59,405 nucleotides of DNA from positions 1-59,405 of the forward strand of contig NZ_JACJKA010000022.1 of NCBI RefSeq assembly GCF_016900355.1. The letters are read 5' to 3'. This DNA is from Bacteroides mediterraneensis (GTDB lineage: Bacteria; Bacteroidota; Bacteroidia; Bacteroidales; Bacteroidaceae). Positions 52,466-59,405 of the stretch are shown here, one piece after another (positions within the stretch are counted from its first letter, which is position 1; the number at the start of each line of letters is the position of its first letter). Position numbers and translations under genes: made by a program. The notes below the pieces were generated by a model that had not been told where the DNA came from, made no database searches, and saw only the letters and a list, made by a program, of their open reading frames with translations.

Positions 52466-53157
52466 TTATTTAGTTTGATTTGACAGCATGTGGTTCATTT
52501 CCCTGAGCGTTGTAGCAATGTCTCCTTCCAATGCGATGGAGCGGGTAGTCAGGATGGGAGGAACATAGAGTTCCTGAGCAAGGTTCAGGGTGATGTAGGT
52601 TGCATTCGGTTCACTGGCCGCCAGTTGCATGAGCGGTTGCTTGATGAGGCGGTTGTGCCGGCCGATGCCCAGTTCCAGTATGACCAGCCGTTTCCCGTGG
52701 TAACGAGAGAGGAAGGATTGCACCTGACGACTTTTGTCTGCGATGGGAGCTCCCTGAAGAGCTTGTACAAAGGGCCTTCCATTTCAAAAATCCGGTTGGG
52801 GTCCATTCCGGATAGTTCGAGGTGAGTGTCTGCATTGGTGGTGAGAATGAAATAATCCTTGTGCTGAATGAGTGCAAGGAGGTCTTTCATCACTTGGGAC
52901 GGTTGATAGGTTTCTACCCAATGGTGTATCAGCCGCTGAAGAAACTCTCGGCGGATTTGAGGGTCGGGAAAGAAACATCCTTCAATGACATTTCTTATGC
53001 CGTACTGTTGCAAAAAGTCCCCGAACTGATGCTGATACATGTCGTTGCAGGCAAAGAGGTGGTATCCTTCCGCAATGGAAAGTCCGTTGCTGGCTCCGAT
53101 GAGTACGGCATCGGCTTGTGTGAGGGCCTGGCAGGCTTTTAGGATAAGTTTGTTCAT
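52466..53157 (-). pseudogene. second SirTM-like sirtuin gene with a frameshift
   Basis: Starting at ATG 53157 the frame encodes a Sir2-like protein (VLIGASNGLSIAEGYH, FILTTNADTHLELSG, FEMEGPLYK), then turns into non-homologous text near 52762. From there another frame continues ALQGAPIADKSRQVQSF and the family's C-terminal part (LVILELGIGRHN; PNATYITLN) to 52466. One added base near 52761-52765 restores about 230 residues; the 692-base span fits that. Compared with its neighbour it lacks the zinc module, and the residue matching the catalytic His/Gln is Glu (MEG). The start lies one base after the upstream sirtuin stop. Confidence 0.75.
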
Positions 53158-53158
53158 G

Positions 53159-54061
53159 TCAATAGACTCTGGAAGGGTTGAATATTTTTTTTGAACTGGA
53201 CGCGATTGTATCTGATATCGGTTTCCCAAGAAGTTGTTTTAATGTCTGTGCGATGTCTGCATGGATGGCAAGACTTTTGCGGGCAATTTCCTTGGGTACG
53301 ATGGCATGCTGCGGATTGATGGTGACGTAGAAAGCGTTCGGCCATTGGTACACCATGTTCATGAACGGTTCCTTGATGAACATCGGGGTCATCATGCCGA
53401 CTCCAAGTTCCAGAAACAAGGTCTTGGCGTTTGAATGTTGTTGCAGAAAATTCAGGTAACGCTCCATCTCTTGCTGGTAGTGTGCTCCCTGCAGAAAGTG
53501 GTATCCACGCACCCACGGTTCCATTTCCGCTCCACAGTGCGGGTAGCGTGGAATCAGGTCTTCCGGCAACGCATCGTGTTCAATTTTTCCACAAAGTTCG
53601 GCCACTTTCTCCTGGTTGTAGTAAATGTGGTCATGGCAAGGACGGCTGCATTGCCAGTAGCGGGAATCTCCTTGTATGCAAGTGATTTTATCGGAAGGGA
53701 AGGTGCGATAGAACTGTGCATCCTGGTTGGTGGTGGCAATGTAGTAGTCTTTGCCTTGAAGCAGTTCTGCCAGGTCGGAATACGTTTCTCCGGTCGGGCA
53801 CTCGTACAAGTACTGAGTTTCTCTGAGTATCATGGCCCAATGCTCTCCCCGGGTATGTCCTTGGTGGTAGAACGCATCGAAGACGTTATGAAATCCATAT
53901 TTGTCTTCCAATGAACCGGCTATTTGTCGGAATACCTCGTCACACTGATAATAGAATATGAATCCGGAAGCTGCCGACATGCCGGAAGCTCCTCCCACGA
54001 CGATGGCATCTGCTTCGTTGATTTTCTTTCTTAACAATTCAATTGTTTCTTTTGCTACCAT
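53159..54061 (-). CDS. SirTM-like (class M) sirtuin
   Basis: A 300-residue Sir2 homologue. NAD site GGASGMSAASG (23-33), TTNQD (110-114) and CIQGD (128-132) are visible. The Gln130 in place of the normal catalytic His, and the C-terminal LELGVG and PNAFYVTIN segments, are features I know from SirTM, which ADP-ribosylates lipoylated carrier proteins rather than deacylating. The zinc module is incomplete: Cys138, Cys142 and Cys176 are present but the fourth position is Tyr173. No macrodomain, GcvH-L or LplA gene, the usual SirTM partners, is near. The next gene starts one base after its stop. A -7-like TActTTTG lies at 54084-54091. Confidence 0.85.
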   Translation of the reverse strand: MVAKETIELLRKKINEADAIVVGGASGMSAASGFIFYYQCDEVFRQIAGSLEDKYGFHNVFDAFYHQGHTRGEHWAMILRETQYLYECPTGETYSDLAELLQGKDYYIATTNQDAQFYRTFPSDKITCIQGDSRYWQCSRPCHDHIYYNQEKVAELCGKIEHDALPEDLIPRYPHCGAEMEPWVRGYHFLQGAHYQQEMERYLNFLQQHSNAKTLFLELGVGMMTPMFIKEPFMNMVYQWPNAFYVTINPQHAIVPKEIARKSLAIHADIAQTLKQLLGKPISDTIASSSKKIFNPSRVY

Positions 54062-54083
54062 ATAGTTCTTGTTTATCCGGTGG

Positions 54084-54091
54084 CAAAAGTA
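54084..54091 (-). promoter_or_regulatory. -7 box for the sirtuin-Fic operon
   Basis: The minus strand reads TACTTTTG, 23 bases before the first sirtuin gene. A -33 box at the usual spacing is not seen, which may mean activation by a regulator, perhaps the AraC protein encoded just upstream. Confidence 0.5.
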
Positions 54092-54165
54092 GTCTATCCG
54101 GAGGAGGATGGGACTACCTGAACAGGTTTCAAGACTACCATTTTGATAATTGACGAGATTAGTTC

Positions 54166-55077
54166 TTAGCTCTTCGTTTCTTTCAGGAATTCGGAAATGG
54201 TTTGTCCCGTCTGCTGTTTGAAGAAGCGCATCAGGTGATTCGGTTCCGAAAAATGCAGCCGGAAGGCAATTTCTTTTACAGAAAGGTTGGTGAACAGCAA
54301 GTCGTTTTTCACTTCCTGCAGCAGCCTTTGTTTGAGGAGATGGGCAGCCGATACGCCAAATTCCCGCATCACCGCCTTATTCAGTGAAACACGGCTGACT
54401 CCCATCATTTCCGCATAATCGTTGACCCGTATCTTCTGGCAGATATTCTTTTCCAGCAGTTGCTTGTACTGGTAGGCATGGTTGTTTAACGGCAAGGCCG
54501 AGGGCAGGTGGAACAGATGGGTGTAGAAGCGGTTGAGCAACAGCAGGAACTGATACAAGTAGGCCACAATCAGGTGGTAGCTGTCGGCAATAGGATTACG
54601 AAGTTCCTGCTGGATTTGCCGGAGTAAGGCCACGAAGGACTCCATCTGCTCTTCTTCCATGGAAAAACAGGTGGGCAAATCATTCTGGAAACAGTATTGA
54701 AGCCTGTACATGAAATATTTGTCCGACAGAAACTGGTTGATGAACTCTTCCTGAAAGACGAGGAACCGATAGGTCAGCTGGTCCATTTCCACATGCCATT
54801 CCTGTTGCTGGTAAGGAGAGATGATGAGTACCATTTGATCGTGTAATTCTATCTTTTTCCCTCCCAGCAATAAGTATCCAGCCGCTTTCCGGAAAAAATA
54901 GAATTCAAAAAAGTCGGTTTTGTAGCGGGTATCAATGTCAAACCATCCGCGTTTTTCTGTGCTGTCGGCAATATTCAGCAGAAAGTCTACTCCGCAGGAA
55001 GTTTTGGAGTATTTCAGCAGCGAAATCTGTTCTGCAGTCTTGTCTGGAAATATTCCTAATAAGTCTTTCGATTTCAT
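54166..55077 (-). CDS. AraC-family regulator upstream of the sirtuin-Fic operon
   Basis: A 303-residue regulator with an N-terminal cupin-like part (about 40-120) and a C-terminal double helix-turn-helix (YAEMMGVSRVSLNKAVMREF; VKEIAFRLHFSEPNHLMRFF). It lies on the same strand, 104 bases before the first sirtuin gene, so it may regulate or even be co-transcribed with that operon. Ligand unknown. Confidence 0.92.
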   Translation of the reverse strand: MKSKDLLGIFPDKTAEQISLLKYSKTSCGVDFLLNIADSTEKRGWFDIDTRYKTDFFEFYFFRKAAGYLLLGGKKIELHDQMVLIISPYQQQEWHVEMDQLTYRFLVFQEEFINQFLSDKYFMYRLQYCFQNDLPTCFSMEEEQMESFVALLRQIQQELRNPIADSYHLIVAYLYQFLLLLNRFYTHLFHLPSALPLNNHAYQYKQLLEKNICQKIRVNDYAEMMGVSRVSLNKAVMREFGVSAAHLLKQRLLQEVKNDLLFTNLSVKEIAFRLHFSEPNHLMRFFKQQTGQTISEFLKETKS

Positions 55078-55187
55078 GGTCTATGCTTCTTTTCAACAAA
55101 GATACTGTTCCTTTTGCATAACCCTCATGAAATGCAGGTTAAATGACTGAAAAAGAAGATGACAACATGGTTGTAAAGTTTTATGCT

Positions 55188-55195
55188 TATCTTTG
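55188..55195 (+). promoter_or_regulatory. -7 box of the HMA-AraC gene
   Basis: TAtcTTTG, a consensus -7 box. Transcription would start near 55202, just before an AGGAGG ribosome site. Confidence 0.55.
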
Positions 55196-55208
55196 CCGCT
55201 CACTTAAC

Positions 55209-55214
55209 AGGAGG
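55209..55214 (+). promoter_or_regulatory. strong ribosome binding site
   Basis: AGGAGG lies seven bases before the ATG at 55222. Such a full Shine-Dalgarno is unusual in this window and fixes the start of the HMA-AraC gene, excluding the upstream ATG at 55183. Confidence 0.7.
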
Positions 55215-55221
55215 TTGTGTC

Positions 55222-55791
55222 ATGGAAAAGATTCACGTTTACATTAAAAATATGGTTTGCCGACGTTGCATCTATACGGTGACGGAAGTGTTTCAGGAAA
55301 ACGGTATTTCTCCCTTGAAAGTAGAATTGGGTGTTGTGACGTTGGCCCAGCCTTTGCTTCCTGACCAGTTTCATAACATACAGGCTCGTCTGGAACATTA
55401 TGGCTTTGAAGTGATTGACGACAAACGCATGCGTATTGTCGAACAGATCCGGGTGGGAGTCATCGAACTGGTACATCATGCGGAAGAGCAGGAAAAGGTG
55501 AATCTTTCTGATTATTTGCAGCAGAAGTGTCATCGGGAGTACAGTTTCCTCAGTAAATTGTTTACTGAAATGCAAGGAATCAGCATTGAAAAATATTATA
55601 TCCAGCAGAAAATAGAACGGGTCAAGGAATTGCTTTTCTATGATGAATTGAGTGTCGGTGAAATTGCCGATAAGTTGCATTATTCCAGCGTGGCCCATCT
55701 GAGCGGGCAGTTCAAGTCGGTGACCGGTTTGTCTCCCACCCAGTTCAAACGGATGAAAGGGCATACGTTGAGGCCATTGGACGAGATATAA
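55222..55791 (+). CDS. HMA-AraC fusion regulator
   Basis: A 189-residue protein joining an N-terminal heavy-metal-associated domain (about residues 1-70, metal motif MVCRRC, Cys13 and Cys16) to an AraC-type DNA-binding domain (about 110-180, with SFLSKLFTEMQGISIEKY and VGEIADKLHYSSVAHLSGQF). The fusion suggests direct metal control of transcription, most likely of the receptor and HMA genes downstream. The start is set by the ribosome site at 55209-55214. Confidence 0.9.
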   Translation: MEKIHVYIKNMVCRRCIYTVTEVFQENGISPLKVELGVVTLAQPLLPDQFHNIQARLEHYGFEVIDDKRMRIVEQIRVGVIELVHHAEEQEKVNLSDYLQQKCHREYSFLSKLFTEMQGISIEKYYIQQKIERVKELLFYDELSVGEIADKLHYSSVAHLSGQFKSVTGLSPTQFKRMKGHTLRPLDEI

Positions 55792-55834
55792 ATCATATCC
55801 ATAATTATGTAACGTCCGGTTTGTGTATGTAGCT

Positions 55835-55842
55835 TACTTTTG
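55835..55842 (+). promoter_or_regulatory. -7 box before the TonB-dependent receptor gene
   Basis: TActTTTG, 17 bases before the receptor start. The -33 box is not at the standard distance, so it may need activation, possibly by the HMA-AraC protein. Confidence 0.5.
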
Positions 55843-55859
55843 TCCTGCTAATTTAAAGA

Positions 55860-58091
55860 ATGAACAGTGATATGCTAAAGAAAATTGTATGGTTGATAGG
55901 AGTGTGGATAGGATGTGTGAGTGTGGCAATGGCACTTCCTGAAAGAACCGTCAAAGGATATGTGATGGATAAAGAGGGAGTTCCTTTGCCCGGAGCTTAT
56001 GTGTATGACGAGAGTAAACATACTTCTGTGACGGATGAAAACGGATATTTTGAGCTGGCAGTACCGGACGATACCAAACTGCTGAAAGCCGATTACGTAG
56101 GCTTTATGACGTTGACATACGAGATGGAACGCCCGGACGACATTCAGATTCTGGTGATGTCTCCCAGCACGGAATTGAAAGAAGTGGTGGTGACGGCCGG
56201 AGGGCTTGGAGCCATCAAGAATCGGAAAAGTGTGTTGAATACAGAGAGTGTCACTTCACAGGCTCTGACACGTGCAGCGTGTTGCAATCTTTCGGAAAGT
56301 TTTGAAACCAATCCTTCGGTGGATGTCGCTTACAGCGATGCGGTGACGGGGGCCAAGCAGATACAGTTGCTCGGACTGGCCGGTACCTACGTACAGATGC
56401 TGACCGAAAATTTCCCTAATTTGCGCGGGGTGGCTTCCACGTACGGACTTGACTATATTCCGGGGCCGTGGATGCAAAGCATACAGATTTCCAAAGGGGC
56501 TGCTTCCGTAAAGAACGGATACGAGTCGGTGACCGGGCAGATTGATGTGGAATACAAGAAGCCGAAGGTGGCAGACCCCTTGCTGGTGAATCTGTTTGGC
56601 AGCAGCACCGGACGTTATGAGGGAAATGTGGTGGGTGCCGTGGAGTTGAACGACCGTTTGTCTACTGCTTTGTTCGTGAACTACTACAATGAGGAGCAGG
56701 CGCACGACAAGAACAAGGATACTTTCTTGGATATGCCTCAAATGCAGTCGTTCAGTGCCATGAACCGCTGGCATTATCAGACCTCCCGTTTCGTTTCCCA
56801 GTCGGGCATTAAGATTCTGACCGACCGCAGAACCAGTGGGCAGACGGAGCATACTTTACACGCTGTGGACGGGATGTCTCCTTATACCATCTACAACGAT
56901 GCCAATCGGGTGGAAGGGTTCACGAAAAATGGATTTATCCTGAATCAGGAACGGAATGAAAGTGTGGCCCTCATCGTGTCGGGGTCGTATCATGACCAGC
57001 GTACCCATTATGCCGATAAGGTGTACAATGTGTATGAATCGAATGTCTATGCCTCTTTCCTCTATGAAAGTGAGTTTGGCGCGCATCATAAACTGGCCGC
57101 CGGACTGAATTATAACTGGGACCAGTATGTGCAGAATGGTAATGTGGTGGAGCGTTACTGTCCGCAGTGGCATCGGGTGTCGGAGAAGGTAGGAGGAGCG
57201 TATGCGGAATATACGTGGACTCCTCTCCAGAAGTTTACGCTGATGGCCGGATTGCGTGCCGACTATAGTTCCTTGCATCATTTCTTTGTGACCCCTCGTG
57301 TTCATGCGAAGTATGAGGTGGCTCCGTGGTTGAGCCTGCGTGCCTCTGCCGGAAAGGGATATCGCACTACTTTCGTGCTTCCGGAAAACAGCTATTTGCT
57401 GGCGAGCAGCCGCACATTTCATCTTGCAGAAGATTTAAAACAGGAGGAAGCATGGAATTATGGAGTGACCGCTTCTTTCCATATTCCCGTGAACCACGAA
57501 GAATTGACCCTCAATGCGGAGTGGTTTTATACAGATTTTCAGAATCAGGTGGTGGTCGATTTGGACCAGGATGCACATGGAGTTTATTTTTACAATCTGG
57601 CGGGACGTTCTACTTCCAGTGTGTTTCAGATAGAAGCCAGCTATCCGTTGTTTCGGGGATTCACCCTGTTGGGAGCTTACCGTTGGATGGATGTGAAGTG
57701 TACGTACGATGGACAGACGATGCGCAAACCGTTGACAAGCCGCTACAAGGCACTGGTGACTGCTTCTTATGAAACTCCTTTGAAAAAATGGCAGTTTGAT
57801 GCCACGGTCCAGTTCAACGGGGGAGGACGTATGCCTTTGGCCGATGTGGTGCATCCGTTGTGGAATGCCTCTTTTCCCTCGTTTGCCCAACTGAGTGCGC
57901 AGATTACCCGTCGTTTCCGCCGGTGGCAGATTTATGTAGGAGGGGAGAACCTGACCAATTATAAACAGCAGTCCCCCATTGTGTCCGCAGCCAATCCCTA
58001 CAGTCCGGATTTCGATGCGACAATGGTCTGGGGTCCTACAATGGGATACAAACTTTATGCAGGAATCCGTTACCAGATTCCTAAGTTATGA
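55860..58091 (+). CDS. TonB-dependent receptor, probable metal or metallophore uptake
   Basis: A 743-residue outer membrane receptor: signal peptide (residues 5-25), a carboxypeptidase-D-like beta domain (about 30-110, VKGYVMDKEGVPLPGAYVYD), a plug (about 115-235, containing TRAACCNLSESFE) and a 22-strand barrel with many alternating aromatic residues. No SusD partner is near, so glycan uptake is unlikely. Its setting between an HMA-AraC regulator and a secreted HMA protein suggests copper or another soft metal. Confidence 0.9.
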   Translation: MNSDMLKKIVWLIGVWIGCVSVAMALPERTVKGYVMDKEGVPLPGAYVYDESKHTSVTDENGYFELAVPDDTKLLKADYVGFMTLTYEMERPDDIQILVMSPSTELKEVVVTAGGLGAIKNRKSVLNTESVTSQALTRAACCNLSESFETNPSVDVAYSDAVTGAKQIQLLGLAGTYVQMLTENFPNLRGVASTYGLDYIPGPWMQSIQISKGAASVKNGYESVTGQIDVEYKKPKVADPLLVNLFGSSTGRYEGNVVGAVELNDRLSTALFVNYYNEEQAHDKNKDTFLDMPQMQSFSAMNRWHYQTSRFVSQSGIKILTDRRTSGQTEHTLHAVDGMSPYTIYNDANRVEGFTKNGFILNQERNESVALIVSGSYHDQRTHYADKVYNVYESNVYASFLYESEFGAHHKLAAGLNYNWDQYVQNGNVVERYCPQWHRVSEKVGGAYAEYTWTPLQKFTLMAGLRADYSSLHHFFVTPRVHAKYEVAPWLSLRASAGKGYRTTFVLPENSYLLASSRTFHLAEDLKQEEAWNYGVTASFHIPVNHEELTLNAEWFYTDFQNQVVVDLDQDAHGVYFYNLAGRSTSSVFQIEASYPLFRGFTLLGAYRWMDVKCTYDGQTMRKPLTSRYKALVTASYETPLKKWQFDATVQFNGGGRMPLADVVHPLWNASFPSFAQLSAQITRRFRRWQIYVGGENLTNYKQQSPIVSAANPYSPDFDATMVWGPTMGYKLYAGIRYQIPKL

Positions 58092-58120
58092 CAGCATGTG
58101 TAATTTAAAAATACGAGACA

Positions 58121-58468
58121 ATGAAAACAAAACTGATGACATTTCTTATGCTGATGATGTGGGCCTTTTCTTTCTCCGCATCGGCTAAAAGCGTGACAGA
58201 GCACAAAAAAGAAAAATCGGAAGTGACTTTCCTGGTATCCATGAAATGTGAAAAATGTCAGAAACGCATTGAAAATACCCTCTCTTTTGAAAAGGGAGTG
58301 ACCGGTTTGGATGTCAATCTTCCTAAAAAGACGGTGACGATAGAGTATAGTGACGGAAAAACTTCACCCGAAAAGCTGAAAGAAGCCATCCAAAAGTTAG
58401 GATATACCGTGGCTCCTCTCCCTGCGGCTTCCAAGGCGAATAGTCGGCAAGATAAAAAGGAAAATTGA
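58121..58468 (+). CDS. periplasmic heavy-metal-associated protein
   Basis: A 115-residue protein with a signal peptide (hydrophobic 5-20, ending ASAKS) and an HMA domain with the metal motif MKCEKC, followed by a Lys-rich tail. It would carry copper or a similar ion in the periplasm and probably works with the receptor encoded 29 bases upstream. Confidence 0.9.
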   Translation: MKTKLMTFLMLMMWAFSFSASAKSVTEHKKEKSEVTFLVSMKCEKCQKRIENTLSFEKGVTGLDVNLPKKTVTIEYSDGKTSPEKLKEAIQKLGYTVAPLPAASKANSRQDKKEN

Positions 58469-58480
58469 AAAATATAAAGT

Positions 58481-59260
58481 ATGATTAAAGCATTGTTTTT
58501 TGACATCGACGGTACTTTGGTCAGTTTTCAGACCCACCGGATATCTGATTCTACGGTGCAAGCTATCCGTCAGGCGAAGGAACAGGGTATCAAAGTGTTC
58601 ATTTCTACCGGACGTCCGTTTTCCCTTATCAATAATCTTCAAGAAATCAGGGAACTGATAGACGGATACATCACGGTGAATGGCGCGTATTGCTTTGTGG
58701 GTGACCGGGTGATTTCCTGTAGTCCGATTCCGGAAGAAGATGTGCGTACCCTTATCCAGAAGGCTGATGAGATGAACTTCGCCTGCATGGTGGTCGGGGA
58801 GAAAGACCTGATCATGTACAACAGCAATGAGAAGGTGGACTACATTTTCCGGCAGATGCTGAACGTGCAGGGTATGAAGGAAAGCCGTTCGCTCGATACT
58901 TTGTGGGCACATCCCATTCTCCAGTTGACACCGGTCATTTCGGAAGAAGAGGAACGCCAAATCATGCCTCTGCTTCCTCATTGCACCTCCAGTCGCTGGT
59001 ATCCTGATTTTGCCGATATTACGGTCCAAGGGACAGATAAAAGTAAGGGACTGAGAGCTGTCATGGATTTCCTAGGACTGAAGAAGGAAGAAACGATGGC
59101 CTTTGGCGACGGAGGCAACGACATCCCCATCGTCCGGGAAGCTGGAATCGGTGTGGCTATGGGCAATGCGAATGAGTCACTGAAAGCCGTAGCAGATTAT
59201 GTGACCGCCAGTGTGGAGGAAGAGGGCATCCGGAAAGCGTTGGAGTATTTTGTCTTTTAA
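58481..59260 (+). CDS. Cof-type HAD phosphatase
   Basis: A 259-residue phosphatase with HAD motif I FFDIDGTLV, motif II ISTGRP, the Cof C2b cap and motif IV FGDGGNDIPI. Relatives dephosphorylate sugar phosphates or FMN; the substrate here is unknown. It begins 12 bases after the HMA gene stop and may be on the same transcript, though a functional link is not evident. Confidence 0.93.
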   Translation: MIKALFFDIDGTLVSFQTHRISDSTVQAIRQAKEQGIKVFISTGRPFSLINNLQEIRELIDGYITVNGAYCFVGDRVISCSPIPEEDVRTLIQKADEMNFACMVVGEKDLIMYNSNEKVDYIFRQMLNVQGMKESRSLDTLWAHPILQLTPVISEEEERQIMPLLPHCTSSRWYPDFADITVQGTDKSKGLRAVMDFLGLKKEETMAFGDGGNDIPIVREAGIGVAMGNANESLKAVADYVTASVEEEGIRKALEYFVF

Positions 59261-59321
59261 TCCTGATATTAATTTTTTGTAAGCATTCGTTAAACTACAG
59301 GTATTGAACTTTATATACAAC

Positions 59322-59364
59322 AATAGCGACTGTCACTATAAACCTAATAGTTGCAGTCGCTATT
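59322..59364 (+). terminator. hairpin after the HAD gene
   Basis: AATAGCGACTG (59322-59332) pairs with CAGTCGCTATT (59354-59364), followed by ATTTTG. It may end the transcript, although the T-run is short. It also overlaps a direct repeat (59341-59391). Confidence 0.6.
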
Positions 59365-59391
59365 ATTTTGTTGAACCTATATGTTGCAGTC
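59341..59391. repeat. 33-bp-spaced direct repeat at the window edge
   Basis: AACCTAATAGTTGCAGTC at 59341-59358 and AACCTATATGTTGCAGTC at 59374-59391 match at 16 of 18 positions. The second copy lies 14 bases from the end of the window, so whether the repeat continues is unknown. Confidence 0.55.
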
Positions 59392-59405
59392 AGCACCGGT
59401 TGCCG

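Overview
The window is chromosomal DNA from a member of the Bacteroidales, most likely Bacteroides or Phocaeicola. Many genes are preceded by the Bacteroidetes promoter form (TTTG, about 19-21 bases, then TAnnTTTG), Shine-Dalgarno sites are mostly weak, and the gene content (GH29 fucosidase, SusC-like receptor, Bacteroides-type tyrosine recombinase, ABC-F protein, hexuronate genes) is typical. The species cannot be fixed from the sequence alone.

Layout. 1-149: 3' part of a 5S rRNA gene and its terminator. 222-2828: alpha-L-fucosidase and pncB. 2890-9346: a branched-chain amino acid operon (leuA, leuC, leuD, a citramalate/isopropylmalate synthase, leuB) behind a Leu/Ile-rich leader peptide and a terminator/antiterminator pair. 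9347-20348: mainly housekeeping genes (msrA, a TPR protein, an MFS transporter, pheS, a lipoprotein, murB, a metallo-hydrolase, glyS, an FKBP lipoprotein, a lytic transglycosylase). 20526-26492: a His-rich secreted protein and a CusB-CusA-TolC type metal efflux system. 26707-30499: katA, a frameshifted flavodoxin gene and a beta-propeller protein, with a divergent LysR regulator. 30626-36046: metA, a U32 peptidase, a membrane lipoprotein with a zinc ribbon, and an ABC-F ATPase. 36101-39003: tRNA-Lys followed by an intact tyrosine recombinase, a long hairpin and accessory genes. 39343-41233: small envelope proteins, including a frameshifted NlpE/MliC-like lipoprotein gene. 41232-46057: a 1398-residue acyl-CoA dehydratase activase-like protein with its TetR regulator. 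46389-49388: an AraC regulator divergent from an SDR and uxuA (hexuronate catabolism). 49391-51564: an AraC regulator divergent from a Bcr/CflA transporter. 51588-55077: an AraC regulator and a tight operon of two macrodomain-type-like (SirTM) sirtuins and a Fic protein. 55222-58468: an HMA-AraC fusion regulator, a TonB-dependent receptor and a periplasmic HMA protein, probably for copper or another soft metal. 58481-59260: a Cof-type HAD phosphatase.

The most notable points are: the SirTM-like/SirTM-like/Fic operon, whose Fic protein has no recognisable inhibitory glutamate; two separate tandem palindrome arrays that share an exact 22-bp period although they differ in sequence (26549-26648 and 46205-46330); the complete leu attenuator; and three genes that each need a single small indel to read through (flavodoxin, NlpE/MliC-like, second sirtuin). 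All functional assignments rest on reading motifs by eye; no database search was run.
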